From contig NC_087382.1 of the NCBI RefSeq assembly GCF_963675165.1, positions 5,814,315 to 5,878,314 of the forward strand: 64,000 bases of DNA, given 5' to 3'. The position numbers and the translations under genes were made by a program. The notes beneath the pieces were generated by a model. The model was not told where the DNA came from. It worked only from the letters and a program-made list of their open reading frames with translations, and ran no database searches. Of the stretch, positions 14,101-24,483 are shown piece after piece (the stretch's first letter is position 1; every line of letters starts with the position of its first letter). Origin of the DNA: Halichondria panicea. Lineage: Eukaryota; Porifera; Demospongiae; Suberitida; Halichondriidae.

Positions 14101-17100
14101 ACCACCACCACCATCCTCACCACCCCCACCACCCTCAAGAGTTTTTGAGCAAGACAACAACCAGATGTTACTTCAAAGGATCTCTGAGCTACTGACCCAA
14201 GAAGACCAGGCAATAGAAGAGACGGGTACACAGAATGAGGAGAAATCACTTGAGCAGTTGATTCTCCAGCAACTACTGAAACAAGAGAAGGCATCTGTGG
14301 CTGAAATGGACAATCATATGCAACTACTGACTGAACAAGACAAGGGTTGACTACATACTCTTAAGATGATTCAATGATCGCCAAGTAACTGATTTTTGAA
14401 CGCTTATGTACATTAATTATTACAGTAGTATTATGAATACGAATGGCATTCAGAAGCCAAGAAGTATAAGGATTCTTCAGTTAATGATCTTTCCACAGAA
14501 GCACCATGCATACATTATACGTGATACAGTATGTGCACGCATTGACAACATCATGAATAAGTATGGTCAAAGTTTTACGTAGCATGTGCTTTCATCCTGT
14601 TGTCTGCTGAAGGCTTATAGACAGGTTTCATTTCCGAGTACAATATCTCGTGTACATAAACAGTTGGGGGAACAGCTATGACAATTGATAATTCGTAAGT
14701 ATAGTTCGCTGTACAGTTGTGTGTAATGGAACTATGTTTTTGCATCGTATTTCATTCTGTTGTACATTGTAGATCATCATCCTGCATTTTTGACTTTCAT
14801 TGCACTACTGAACATAGCTACAGTCAATGAATGTTGTGCAGGAGTCGGCTCTCACCAGTACAGCTAGCTAACATGTAGCTAGCAAGTGAAACTGAGCTAG
14901 ACCATGCCTATTTCCCCTAAAAATGTCTATACTAGCTGTAAAACATAAGCGCCACCATAATTTAGGCGCCAGCTGGGCTGCACGCAATTTTTGGGGTTCT
15001 AAAAGATGCGCCACTCACATGAGGCCAATTCATCAAGTAGCACTAAAAAACTGCCGTTAGCAGATCGATAATAATTTGCAAGACAGTGTTCGTTACATCT
15101 ATAACACAAGGACATCCTGTGGTACAAAAAGTGTATTAACAGCTAGTTCACTGAATTACTTATACTGTACATGTGTAAACTAAACACACACAGGACGCTA
15201 ACAGTAAAGTCTAAGGCTATAGATGGCTCCTCTCTACTTGTACGCTGTGTTGGTGGTTGGACCACTACCACCACGACCACAGCTGTCAAGAGTGTTGAAG
15301 CAACACTACAATCAGATGCTCATACAAAGGATCTCCGAGTTACTGGCCCAGGAACACCCACCACCATGGCCACAGGGACTTCTAGAGCTGGCTAAACAGC
15401 AAGAGAAACAAATCAGAGTCAGTTCACAAAATCGAGGTGCAGTGGACGCGAGGAAAGAGTACAGAGCACAAGGAACAGCAGCTCAGGATGCCTTGGTTTT
15501 TGGTACCGGCGAAAAAGGGTTTGTTCCAAGGTGACAAACGTACCGATATTCATAAAGGGTTGAGCCTACAAACCTAGGATCATTCCACCAGCCAAACATG
15601 AACAGATCATAAATTAGTTAAGTCGTATTTTGTGATGTTCATTGTATCATACGTAGTACATGTACCATGAATTGTAGTTGAATTGTTAAGTGTATTGTAC
15701 GTAACTAAGCAAAATAAAGCTATACAGTTATTAATTTGACACGCAGCAAAACCACCATTACCCACTGCCCTAACAACAGTACAAGGTGCCACACAAACAC
15801 ATATACATGAGAGGCTATCCCCAATTTAATTTCTCAAAGACAGCGTCAGCCCTAACCCCACCTTAGCACTTACCTGTATTTTCACATGAAACATTTTTTT
15901 CACAAATGTTCGTTCAATTGAAAATTCACCCACTATATACATGTACATGTACATGTGCATGTACATGTGCATGCTGTATATGATAGTTACATGTACATGT
16001 ACTGTAGAATGTTTTGCGAGCATACACTACTGTAACATGTAGCTCACCAATAATCCTCTCTGTGATATACGTGAGGTCCAAATCGAACTCATCGTTGACG
16101 TAGCGGTCTCTACCTCTGCACGTGGTGAGAACAAGATACAACGTGAGTCCATGCAGCACTCATCAACACACACTCTCACTTAACACTAAAACCTAACTCT
16201 GTGTACAAGCGGTGGTGCCTAACAATAATTGTAAAGTTCAATTATTAGGTTCACAGCAATTACTAGATTGGCTTATAGTCTGTACACATGTACATGTAGT
16301 GGCATGAGAAAGTGGTCAGTGGGCCAAATCAAATGGCCCAACAAGTTGTAATTACGCCATTAATTAATTATTGTGAACCTAGATACATGTACATGTACAT
16401 GTTCACACAGTAATTAGTATAGCAATAATTATAACACACTGGGGTGGCTACATGTAGTTATTTGTCACACGTTATAGTACATTGTACGTACTGGTACAGT
16501 GGAACCCCTCGTTAAAGGGAGTACATTGTACGTACTGGTACAGTGGAGCCCCTCGTTAAAGGGAGTACATTGTATGTACAGGGTACAGTGGAGCCCCTCG
16601 TTAAAGGGAGTACATTGTATGTACAGGGTACAGTGGAACCCCTCGCCCTCGTTAAAGGGCCAGAAGAGAGGCCAATTATAATACACATTATACACGCGTA
16701 AAATAATTAATTTTTATAGGCCCTAAATGTAGAGTTTGTGTACAAAACAATCAAAAGGCTACCACAGTGTACAACGGCCAAATTCTCTAAAGGTGTGTCA
16801 GTAATACAGGGGTTCCACTGTACGTATGTTGTCTAGTAATCACGCAGCAATGGGCTAATTCCCGCACTCAACTAAAGCTATCAGATTATCTAAGGCACAC
16901 GGGACTATACGTGATGTTGATAGTCTTTGGATACTCCGATTTTGAAGGCACAACAGGTTTCTCTCTGAAATGAAATAGCAGAATATATGCCATACAAAAG
17001 CTTCTAACTATAATGATCTTTACCTACATGTACACGTCTTACAATGTCAGCCAGGCTGAGAAACATACACACACTTGACGTATTGAACCAGGACTCACTG

Positions 17101-20100
17101 CACTTACATGTACTTGCATGTGCTTTATATAATTATGTATAAAAATTAAGGTCTAGGCAAACATTATTTTAACTCAGGGTACAACTGTCAAGCATTAATT
17201 ACTAAGCCGACTGGAGCTGCATGAAAACAAGTTCTGATCCAATCAACTTGTGCTAAATCCAAGGTCTCCTCACACACTACCCACACCCCCTCACACACTA
17301 GCCACACACCCCCTCACACAGTCCACTCACTTTGCCACTTTCCTCCGCACGTAGGGCAGGATCCCCCGGGAGGGAGGGGCGGGGGCGGGGATACTGCCAC
17401 GAGGCTCCTCATCAAATGCATCCTCCGTCTCATTCTGTGAGAAACAATAATGACACGAGGTTGAAGCAATTACGTCATGAAGATGTAACAAACCAATACC
17501 GATTGCCATGCAAATATCAAATGAGGCGGCGACCCACTCAAACAACACAATACAAGATTAATCGATCAATATTGATTTGATACACGATTACAAATTTGCC
17601 TCCTCGGGCAATGTGTACTGTATAGCGGGTAATTTTCGTTGGTGCAAAATTTCGTATGAACTGCCCAATTTATTTTAAATAATCGTACAGCTCAGGATAG
17701 TGACGTTGAGCCTATTGCGGTAGAATAAAGATAACCCGCTATACGTACCTTTTTATATTTTTATATTTTAGAACCATAACGAGGATATTATAGCAGCTCC
17801 TTGAAATAATGGTCATTGCAGACATTTTCCAAAAACTAACAATCAAATTAATGTCCGATACGTGTACATGTACGCGTACAGCCGTCCTATTACACCGACA
17901 TACTCAGTGTATCCTTTGCAAATTAGCCATGAAAACTACCCCCAAATACTACATGTATACATGTATATGATGTTATTGGCGTACTCACTGTGTCAGGGAC
18001 GGTCACACATGGATGGTTGTACTCGTCCTCGCAGCGATCAGTGTGCAGGGTCACGCCACACGAGTCACACACAATGGAGTCTTGCCAGATTATCTCCTCA
18101 CACGAATCACAGGTTTTAGGTCGAGCGTGGTTGACCATCCTGAATCTGTGTCCTTCACGATTGGGAACAGGGATCTATGTGTGTGTGAGTGGGGGTATGA
18201 GTGCGTGTGCGTGTGTGTGCGTGTGTGTGTGTGTGTGTGCGTGTGAATGAGGTATAAGTTAATTGTTGCAGCTATTGCATAGTGAAACCTGTCAATTGTG
18301 GTCACCCTATAATCAGGCAACCCTCTATAATAGTCTCTATAGCATGTGCTTCAACCTGTGTAACAGATCACCTCTTTATTACAGCGATTGTTAGCCTGCA
18401 CGAGGGTGACCGCTATAGACAGGTTTGAATGATCTTGAGAGTGACATGTACAATACAGCGTACATGCATGTATACAATTATTATAAGGATTGTTAGTTAG
18501 GACACTGGAGCCACATGTAGGATTAAATCACTGATATCAGTTACTCGAGGCATACACGCACCTAAAGCAAGAATACATACATGTAGCATTACATGTACAT
18601 GTATGTATAAACTATAGGAACTTGGTTTTGTTCCATATACCATAACAGGAGATCACATGAGCACAGAATAAGGTGTTTGAGTAGAATACAGTGTACACAC
18701 AGTATAAAGTAAATGGGTTATAATAGAGATTACCGTATTTAGTCAATCATGTGTGCTATAAGCAGTGGTCCAAATTCCTGACTATAAACAGACAGATTTC
18801 TAGTAAGGACAGCACACACATCAGAGCTCACAGTAGTGTATGAGAGAGAGTGTGGGTGGAAACATGCATGTACATGTACTGTATGTACAGATTGGTTTAA
18901 CAAACTATATGCTTCCAGTCAGTACTAGATGGAGCTTTAATACACGTCGTACATGTGCGTGACTGTCTATCATTACACATTGTACACCGTGTGCGTTCTA
19001 TATAGCTTAGTACGTTGCAATCATATATAGAAGACTACGTACTATAATTATTATCAAATAGTGTATTTGTGGACATAACAAACGGGCTGCATGAACTCTT
19101 AACAGCACTGATAGAGATAATACTGTTTATAACAAGAACTCTGTCATGGGAAGACAACACACGACTGGACAGAACACGCACAGTGAAACTTGTCGAATGT
19201 GGCCATCGTATAAGCAGGTCACCCTCTATAACACAGCCATGTAATGTTAAAGGGCCCAAAAGTATCCATATACAAATCAATGTACAAATAAGAATGTGCT
19301 TGAACCTGTGTTATAAGTTACAGCTGGTGTTGATCTGTCCAAAGGTGAAGGCTAATAAACGATGTACTTACAGTGAGTATAAACGACTTAGTACAAACAA
19401 ACAGAGGAAAAGTACATGTAGATGTAAACAATTAGTGCCAGAGGGTACAGGTACATGTAGGTGTAAACATAAACAGACAGCCCTTAAGGAAGCACAAACA
19501 ATAACAATTTCACTTTTACTTCGCCATTGTAAATGCGTATATATGTAGTACTACCTGTACCTGCACTGGACCAGGAAATACACCTTATAACATAAACTTG
19601 AGCAATCTCATTGTGCAATTGTTAAGTATACTAGGCAGTTAATGTTGTTAGTCAACTCAAGACCACAGCAATCCACAACTTTCAAATCACAGAGCACAAA
19701 CATGCTTTGAGTTGAGAGAGGCGTATCTCGTCACATTTGGTAAACAGCACACAGTTATGCACATGTAAGATCAACTCCCATTATATTAAGCAAGATCTGT
19801 TCTCACTGACTCGATAATTATACAGTCATGTGAGTATAGTGATACACACACATGCACGTCCTCCGTTACTATGGTTACAGACAGTGCTCTAAACAGTACG
19901 CAAGGATACAGTTTTACACGATAAGAATACGCATTATACACAGGCTGTTTATATAACTATGTACATCATTACAATTTGAAAAAACCTATGAAGCATAATT
20001 ATACAAGTAGTTTAGTACACACAAGCCCCACCCTTTCAAACGGAAGGCCCACGTAATTTAGCCCCGCCCCCACAGTACAAGTGGCCTCACAGGTGCGCTG

Positions 20101-22652
20101 TACACCACCAGACGTCAGTAGTGGTGTGAGGACCAAAGGCTACAACATTTGAACACAGTGAGCCAACATTCGACAATACATTAATTGGAGAATGCTCTCC
20201 ACTGCCAATCAAGTCTAAGCCTTTCAGACATCATAATGTGCAATCACACGGTATTGGAATTGGAGTAAAAATTAGGAGAAAGGAAAAGTAGCCCTCACAC
20301 AATGGAATGGAATCGAGTCAGAGAAAATATTGAGGGCTCAAAAATTAGACTAGATTAGGGTCAAGGTTTAGTATAGTACACCGCACATGTACTGTAATGT
20401 AATAACTGCAAATAACATAATTATACTGTAGTCTGTGTTCAGTCTATTGTGGTCACTCTAGCATACTCTCTGTGATGAGCTACGCTTATAAAATCTGCAT
20501 AGCACGGGATTTCGTTAGAAGGACACCTCTTTTTATTACAGCCATTGTTGCAGGACGACATTTAACTACACATAATTATGTTTCATCGTGTGTAAATACA
20601 TGATTGTCTGGTACGTACAGTACATTTGTATGTATGTAATTATAGTATCAAGGAATTAAAGGAGAGCCTGTGTCATGTGATAATTATTATAAATTGCTGC
20701 ACTTTGGCTGTAAATACACAGAGTATTAAACTGTGTCACCTACAACTGTTGCTATCGGCTGCGTAAGTTTGACCACCAAAATGAGTACACAAACAAATAG
20801 AGTTTCATCTGGAGCTGAATACGTACTGTAAATAAACACACGTGGTTCAAGCTAAACTGTAACCATGGAAATTCCACAGATTGTCACAACTATTCACAAA
20901 TTTACAGTTAAAAAATAGGAAATGTAGATGATTTAATGATGACTACAACACTAATCAACACAAATAGGTCATCACCATGGACTCCAATGACAGGTCATCA
21001 CCATGGACTCCAATGAACACACACCGCTCTCGGATATTAACATGTGACAGACACAGTCACAAAGGAACATCACCTACATGTAGTACTTACTACTGCACTC
21101 TTTAAAAAGCTGTCAAGTCAATATTAATCTTTCTGGTCTACTTACACTTGTACATATATACATGTAGCACCACTGTCGTTATAGTACGAACAAACGCTCA
21201 ATACCATCAAGGTGCAGTCTTGGTTTCCAGCTCATATAATATAATTATTATAATCCATTGAATAATACATGTACATGTATATAATCCAGCCAGGAAGACT
21301 CATCACACACAGTCTCAATAAATTGGCTACAGATTGCTTTGAAGTGGGTCAAGGAACATATTCTATAAGCCACAACTAGCACATGCTTCGAGTACTCACC
21401 CTGCACCACAGTGTGAGAGGGTGCTACTTGGGAGCTAGCATCAAAGTGTGAGAGGGTGCTACTGGGGAGCTAGCATCACAGTGTGAGAGGGTGCTACTGG
21501 GGAGCTAGCATCACAGTGTGAGAGGGTGCTACTTGGGAGCTAGCATCAAAGTGTGAGAGGGTGCTACTGGGGAGCTAGCATCACAGTGTGAGAGGGTGCT
21601 ACTGGGGAGCTAGCATCACAGTGTGAGAGGGTGCTACTGGGGAGCTAGCACCACAGTGTGAGAGGGTGCTACTGGGGAGCTAGCATCACAGTGTGAGAGG
21701 GTGCTACTGGGGAGCTAGCACCACAGTGTGAGAGGGTGCTACTGGGGAGCTAGCACCACAGTGTGAGAGGGTGCTACTGGGGAGATAAACTTCAGTCGTG
21801 TACAAACACAAATTATATATATACACCTCAAGACGGAACGTGGCCACAACTATTAAGCACATGATTTGAATGAAGAGCTAGCCACTCTGCATGACAGTAT
21901 CGAGGGTGGACAACTTGACAACTATTTTAAACATGACATCCTACGCCTTGGGGGCATCCTCACTAGAGGTACACGGTAACAAGGATTTTAAAGCAACCCT
22001 CTCTCCCCCTGACAGCTGTGAGTTAATTACCATAATATCCAATAATGGGCCTTTGTATACACGCCTTACAAATATTTTCTTAGTACGAATGGAATGATCA
22101 ATCAAGCTCCTAATTACCGATGGTGTACTGTACAGTGGAATCCCTCTCAACGCAACTGTCGTAACGGCCACCACTGAAGAAAAATCAACTGCGATATAAC
22201 GGCCAGGCCAGGTCCCAAATGAACAGTTTGTGTTCAAAACAACCCCTCAACAAAGTTCACCTCTGTACAATGGCCAACATTTTTGTTCCCCAGAGGTGTC
22301 CGTTATAGAATGGTTATATATAATGTATTTTCCACTTAAAGTACAGGAACTGCTCTAATACATAATACTGACTTCGCAGAGAAATATGATATGTGGCCAT
22401 AAAACAGGCATTAAGTAGTTAACCCCCTTGAGAATATCATGGGTAATACACAAGGGAGCCATGCCACACACGAGCGCCTCTGTAACTAACATACGGCCAT
22501 TGCATGCTCACCTCAGATATCTCTTCTCCTGTTCGTCCGTGTGACGGGTAGCTCTCTGAATGCATCTCTATGAAGTGCCCCGACAATTTGTTGCTGCTAC
22601 TGAACCCGACCAGACATAGCGGGCAGATGAAACCTTCCTCGGGATTAGACAT
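169..22652 (-). CDS. TNS: Tensin (C2H2-C1-PTP/C2-SH2-PTB), 27 exons
   Basis: Focal-adhesion scaffold linking integrin tails to actin and phosphoinositide signalling. Exons, in transcription order: 22652-22512, 18174-17989, 17434-17331, 16964-16911, 16115-16048, 13002-12905, 12691-12585, 12336-12205, 12104-11967, 11646-11527, 11161-11089, 10848-10653, 9179-8993, 7993-7571, 7237-6485, 6365-6126, 5689-5596, 5040-4924, 4528-4283, 3975-3894, 3277-3183, 2793-2292, 2045-1950, 1721-1569, 1422-1257, 1038-970, 325-169. All junctions are GT-AG with matching phase; total 1598 aa. The phosphatase-C2, SH2 and PTB parts follow vertebrate tensins closely, and the C1 resembles tensin-2. The linker (exons 7993 to 2793) is rich in Pro, Ser and Lys. 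The least certain part is whether the first exon belongs, because a 4.3-kb intron separates it; its phase fits. Confidence 0.9.
1569..2793 (-). other. Tensin SH2 domain exons
   Basis: Three exons (2793-2292, 2045-1950, 1721-1569). The domain starts [13 protein letters not shown]. The phosphotyrosine-binding arginine is in [26 protein letters not shown] and [10 protein letters not shown] continue the fold, and the tail MPCRLVLP matches vertebrate tensins. The first of these exons also carries a proline-rich lead-in. Confidence 0.93.
8330..8888. mobile_element. MITE-like element with 28-bp inverted ends
   Basis: The ends are inverted copies of taccgtactctaccgagatt, continuing into acgcccac. 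The 559-bp interior has no ORF of note and contains nested palindromes around 8395-8470 built on ttaatttcgaaa / cgaaattaagccc. It lies in the tensin intron between exons 9179-8993 and 7993-7571. Confidence 0.75.
9309..9556. repeat. 20-bp minisatellite in a tensin intron
   Basis: About twelve tandem copies of gtgagagacaaccccccata. Variation is mostly in C-tract length plus single changes (cca, ctc). The array ends against the open frame starting at 9557. It lies in the tensin intron 9180-10652. Confidence 0.95.
9557..9904 (+). CDS. Unrecognised small intronic ORF, 5' end missing or spliced
   Basis: A 116-codon open frame ending TGA at 9902-9904, antisense inside the tensin intron 9180-10652. 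It has no in-frame ATG near its 5' end: the frame opens with GTG after a stop inside the minisatellite, so the N-terminus is lost or lies in another exon. Visible features are [13 protein letters not shown], a basic middle with [23 protein letters not shown], then [11 protein letters not shown] and WSYVYLA. The YIG-like start, distal Glu and Gly-rich end loosely recall GIY-YIG nucleases, but I do not recognise the family. Codon use looks protein-like. It could be a captured or mobile-element-derived gene. Confidence 0.5.
   Translation: MYYVEKTPYPTYLKSSVSAYPRKNPLSDFYIGIASGRDAFTAMKARRTGDDYKEMHGINRMTAVFKSKDQKICKKREKELVAVFKKHPRNLNRIGGGGGRSTKQPWSYVYLAMHV
10112..10292. mobile_element. MITE-like element, TATAGCGGGTAA family
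   Basis: Ends taccgtatagcgggtaa and ttacccgctatacggta are inverted. The interior has a run around gttttcgtgagtaaaaattt that recurs in the copy at 54717-54916. It sits in the tensin intron 9180-10652. Confidence 0.8.
13658..14350 (+). CDS. Secreted proline-rich protein nested in the tensin intron
   Basis: A single open frame of 230 aa. Residues 1 to about 21 form a clear signal peptide ([20 protein letters not shown]). Two related Leu/Gln/Glu-rich helical segments flank a proline tract at about residues 100-165 made of PPSSPPPT units. Both segments share the pattern QEKASVAE and (I/L)xx(M/I)SELL(A/T)QE, so the protein arose by internal duplication. It lies antisense to tensin in intron 13003-16047. 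No cysteine-rich or enzymatic domain is visible and I do not recognise the family. A secreted structural or precursor protein would fit. The shared leader cctaaggctatag before ATG recurs at the paralogue at 15223. Confidence 0.65.
   Translation: MAPFYLSAVLLVCSAVLVVGALPYGNRNTARNSLQAIKESTTGGGWKFDRVLEQAEGLFLKLLLRQELLRQEKASVAEIEDEMFIQKMSELLAQEYLFTPPPPPPPSSPPPTPPSSPPPTPPSSPPPTPPSSPPPTPPSSPPPPPPSSPPPPSSPPPPPSRVFEQDNNQMLLQRISELLTQEDQAIEETGTQNEEKSLEQLILQQLLKQEKASVAEMDNHMQLLTEQDKG
14352..15222. repeat. Spacer with a dispersed repeat (14820-15010)
   Basis: There is no ORF here. The part 14820-15010, including tttaggcgccagctgggct and ttctaaaagatg, recurs in diverged form at 44170-44475. It is therefore an interspersed element rather than local sequence. 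Confidence 0.6.
15223..15534 (+). CDS. Shorter paralogue of the nested secreted proline-rich protein
   Basis: A 103-aa frame starting [13 protein letters not shown], with the same 13 nt before the ATG as the gene at 13658. It keeps one copy of the [16 protein letters not shown] motif, has only a short PPPWP tract, and ends with a basic, less similar tail. The signal peptide is shortened compared with 13658. It may be a young diverged copy or a decaying one; there is no internal stop. Confidence 0.5.
   Translation: MAPLYLYAVLVVGPLPPRPQLSRVLKQHYNQMLIQRISELLAQEHPPPWPQGLLELAKQQEKQIRVSSQNRGAVDARKEYRAQGTAAQDALVFGTGEKGFVPR
16476..16660. repeat. 45-bp tandem repeat built on a TIR-like sequence
   Basis: About 3.5 copies of a unit containing tacagtggagcccctcgtta and aagggagtacattgtatgta. 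The tacagtgg core equals the terminal inverted repeat of the MITE family at 34495 and 50869. A matching inverted end, ggggttccactgta, lies at about 16809-16822. Confidence 0.85.
17618..17747. mobile_element. MITE-like element, TATAGCGGGTAA family (short copy)
   Basis: Ends ctgtatagcgggtaatttt and ataacccgctatacgtac are inverted. The interior is shorter than in the 10112 copy. It lies in the tensin intron 17435-17988. Confidence 0.7.
17989..18174 (-). other. Tensin C1 (cysteine-rich) domain exon
   Basis: The motif reads H-x12-C-x2-C-x10-C-x2-C-x4-H-x3-C-x7-C, starting [17 protein letters not shown]. Tensin-2 has a C1 domain at the same place, before the phosphatase. The x10 spacing matches tensin. 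The H-x3-C step is one residue longer than the usual H-x2-C. Both exon ends are phase 0. A GT-rich microsatellite lies just upstream (18180-18245). Confidence 0.85.
21411..21785. repeat. 35-bp minisatellite
   Basis: About 10.6 copies of a unit reading cagtgtgagagggtgctact then ggggagctagcatca. Variants alternate between ctactggggag and ctacttgggag, and between catca and cacca, giving a higher-order pattern. Confidence 0.95.
22129..22320. mobile_element. Diverged MITE, TACAGTGGAACC family
   Basis: It starts gtacagtggaatccctctca and shares aaatgaacagtttgtgt and the ggtgtccgttatagaatgg end region with copies at 34495 and 50869. The right terminus is decayed. Confidence 0.65.
22512..22652 (-). 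other. Tensin exon 1: C2H2 zinc finger of Rab5-effector type
   Basis: Codes for 47 residues from ATG at 22652. It contains CPLC, then 12 residues, then H-x4-H, preceded by EEGF. This arrangement resembles the N-terminal finger of rabenosyn-5 and EEA1. The donor GAG|gtgagc leaves phase 0, matching the C1 exon acceptor at 18174. Either it is an unusual N-terminus of this tensin, or it belongs to another short transcript. A CA-type repeat lies just 5' of the ATG. Confidence 0.6.
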
Positions 22653-23417
22653 TGTTCTGTGTGTGTGTGTATGTGCGGGCATGCGTGTGAGAGAGAGGTT
22701 TGAGCAACGTACAACAAACAATGATCATACGTAATTATATGTATACTCCCAATGCAACATTGGACTGAAACTCGGGGCCAAAGAAAAGAGTCTGATACAA
22801 AAACAACGAATACTTGACTTGTTGGCATAGAATATCTATGCTATTATCAGATGTTGATCTTCGTCCAATACAGGCCAGCTGCCATATCGTATGCTGATCA
22901 ATATCAATGTACAAAGTGACTATACTTTAGTAACGACAAGGCAATAGAACTTGTCGGTTTGCATAGTCGAGTCATGCAAGTAGACACCACTAGTGTAGAC
23001 ACCGGGTACCCACAACCATAAAGTGATATTTTTAATACAGAGTACTTATTATTAGAGGCACTTTCTAATCCCTACAGCATCGTATATCAGTATGTCAATG
23101 CTACTGTACTGCTACTGGCACTTACCAGAGTCAGGATCCCAGTTTCAATGGCAAAATAGATTTAGACCTTGCCTAGTCTTTAACTATATCCGCTAGCTGT
23201 ACACTAGCACTATAAATCCAGTGTTTATGAAGCTTTGAGCAGTATAGTTGAGCTTTCCGTACACTGCCTGCAAACACACAGCTTTATTTAATTGTCACAT
23301 GATAAAGAATGCACCAGCCTCCACCCACAACTATGAATAACTTTAATATTAAATTCACAAAATTATCCCTTATAAAGCCACATAGTGAGGTATTTATACA
23401 CCCAGAGCAGTGTTAGT
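22653..23417. other. Spacer between tensin 5' end and RPS26 3' end
   Basis: No gene is recognised. It should contain the tensin promoter on the 22653 side. A minus-strand AATAAA-type signal (TTTATT near 23283) lies about 135 nt past the RPS26 stop. Confidence 0.4.
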
Positions 23418-24483
23418 TCATGCTGTGGCCGTGGCTGTAGTTGTAGTAGTAGTAGTCGTAGCGGCAGGCTTCGAGGCATTACCCCACCCTCCTTCACGTT
23501 GCCCTTGGTTACCACCACCACCGCCGCCACCACCACCACCACCACCAGTGCGAGGACCTGAATCGTCTGTCTGTTGCTGTGTGTGCGTAAAGTGTGAGGG
23601 AGGGGTAAGTGAAAAACAATTTCTTAAAGAGAACAATATCAGGCCTACTGAAATAAATACAGCCTGTATTTTTCTCAAGCAAAAAATGGAAACAAAACAA
23701 GTACAGGAACACAATTAGTACTGCAGTGCTGCCTCACCCTTGGCCTAAATCTTGGGGGTGGAGTTCTGTCCTTCCTCTGTTCCGAAGAGCGATTGCGAAC
23801 AATTTTGGAGTGGATGGCACAGCTAACACAGTACAAGAGTTTGGCGTATAGCTTCGGAAGAGGGTAACCTGAAGAAGGGGGTTTGGTATTAGTTGACAAA
23901 AACATTTTATTAAATCGATCAACACTAATATTAAAGTTTCAAGAACCTACATACACTACAAAGCAACTATGTATTAACACGTTGACAACAAAACCGTGTA
24001 GGTAGATTTTAACAGTAAATCCTTACTGTCGTATACAGAAGCCTCTGAGAGATCCCTAATAGCTGCAGCTTCCACAATGTTACGAATGACAAACTTCTTG
24101 ATTGCCTTGTCCTAAGAAGGGAAAACAGATGGTCAGTACGATTACAAGGTGGTTTCACCAACCCCACACCCATGTCTAAATAAAAATCATCCACACTCAC
24201 ACGACAGTCAACCACATACCTTAGGGACACATCGGGCACAGTTAGTACATCTCACATGGGGCACATGACCACGGCCCTTCTTAGAACGTCCACCATTTCG
24301 TCTTTTCTTAGTCTGAAAGACAAAAACTTCACATTCAAATAAAATGTTGCTGATTAACTAAAATAACTGACTACCACACACAGGGCACACAGGGCACACA
24401 AAGGGGACAGAATTAGTCTAAATGTACTCCAAATGGGTCTTAAAAGGCTCAAAGAAGTCCTATTCCTAAAGCACACTCACCAT
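23418..24483 (-). CDS. RPS26: 40S ribosomal protein S26 with extended Gly/Thr tail
   Basis: Small-subunit ribosomal protein near the mRNA exit site. Exons: 24483-24481 (ATG only), 24312-24220, 24111-24027, 23868-23738, 23576-23418; total 156 aa. [34 protein letters not shown] and [17 protein letters not shown] are diagnostic, and both CxxC pairs are present. The first intron follows the start codon directly. The core ends at [10 protein letters not shown]. The last exon then adds 52 residues, including 12 Gly in a row and 8 Thr in a row, where other S26 proteins have a short Pro-rich end (about 115 aa in total). The tail comes from GGT and ACT trinucleotide runs. Confidence 0.95.

Larger units (their letters stand above)
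10653..16115 (-). other. Tensin PTEN-like phosphatase and C2 domain exons
   Basis: Eight exons (16115-16048 through 10848-10653). The domain opens with [13 protein letters not shown], the standard tensin/PTEN start. The P-loop in exon 12336-12205 reads [10 protein letters not shown] and so keeps the full C-x5-R catalytic motif. [12 protein letters not shown] and [10 protein letters not shown] follow, then the C2 domain with [14 protein letters not shown] and VYTSG. The intron 13003-16047 hosts two opposite-strand ORFs. Confidence 0.92.
18175..22511. other. Large first intron of tensin, no coding sequence recognised
   Basis: The 4.3 kb hold a GT microsatellite (18180-18245), three diverged copies of a short repeat with gtgaaacctgtc / tagacaggttt-type ends (18283-18425, about 19180-19340, 20430-20570), a 28-bp doublet (20968-21015), a 35-bp minisatellite (21411-21785) and a MITE relic (22129-22320). 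The longer open frames, such as 19069-19548, have no recognisable domain. Confidence 0.6.

Noticed and set aside
13726..14160. Minus-strand Gly-rich open frame opposite the proline-rich gene
   Set aside because: It is the antisense of the proline codon repeats; the plus strand has the signal peptide and a coherent protein.
19069..19548. 159-aa plus-strand ORF in tensin intron 1
   Set aside because: It has no recognisable domain or signal peptide and overlaps a dispersed repeat.
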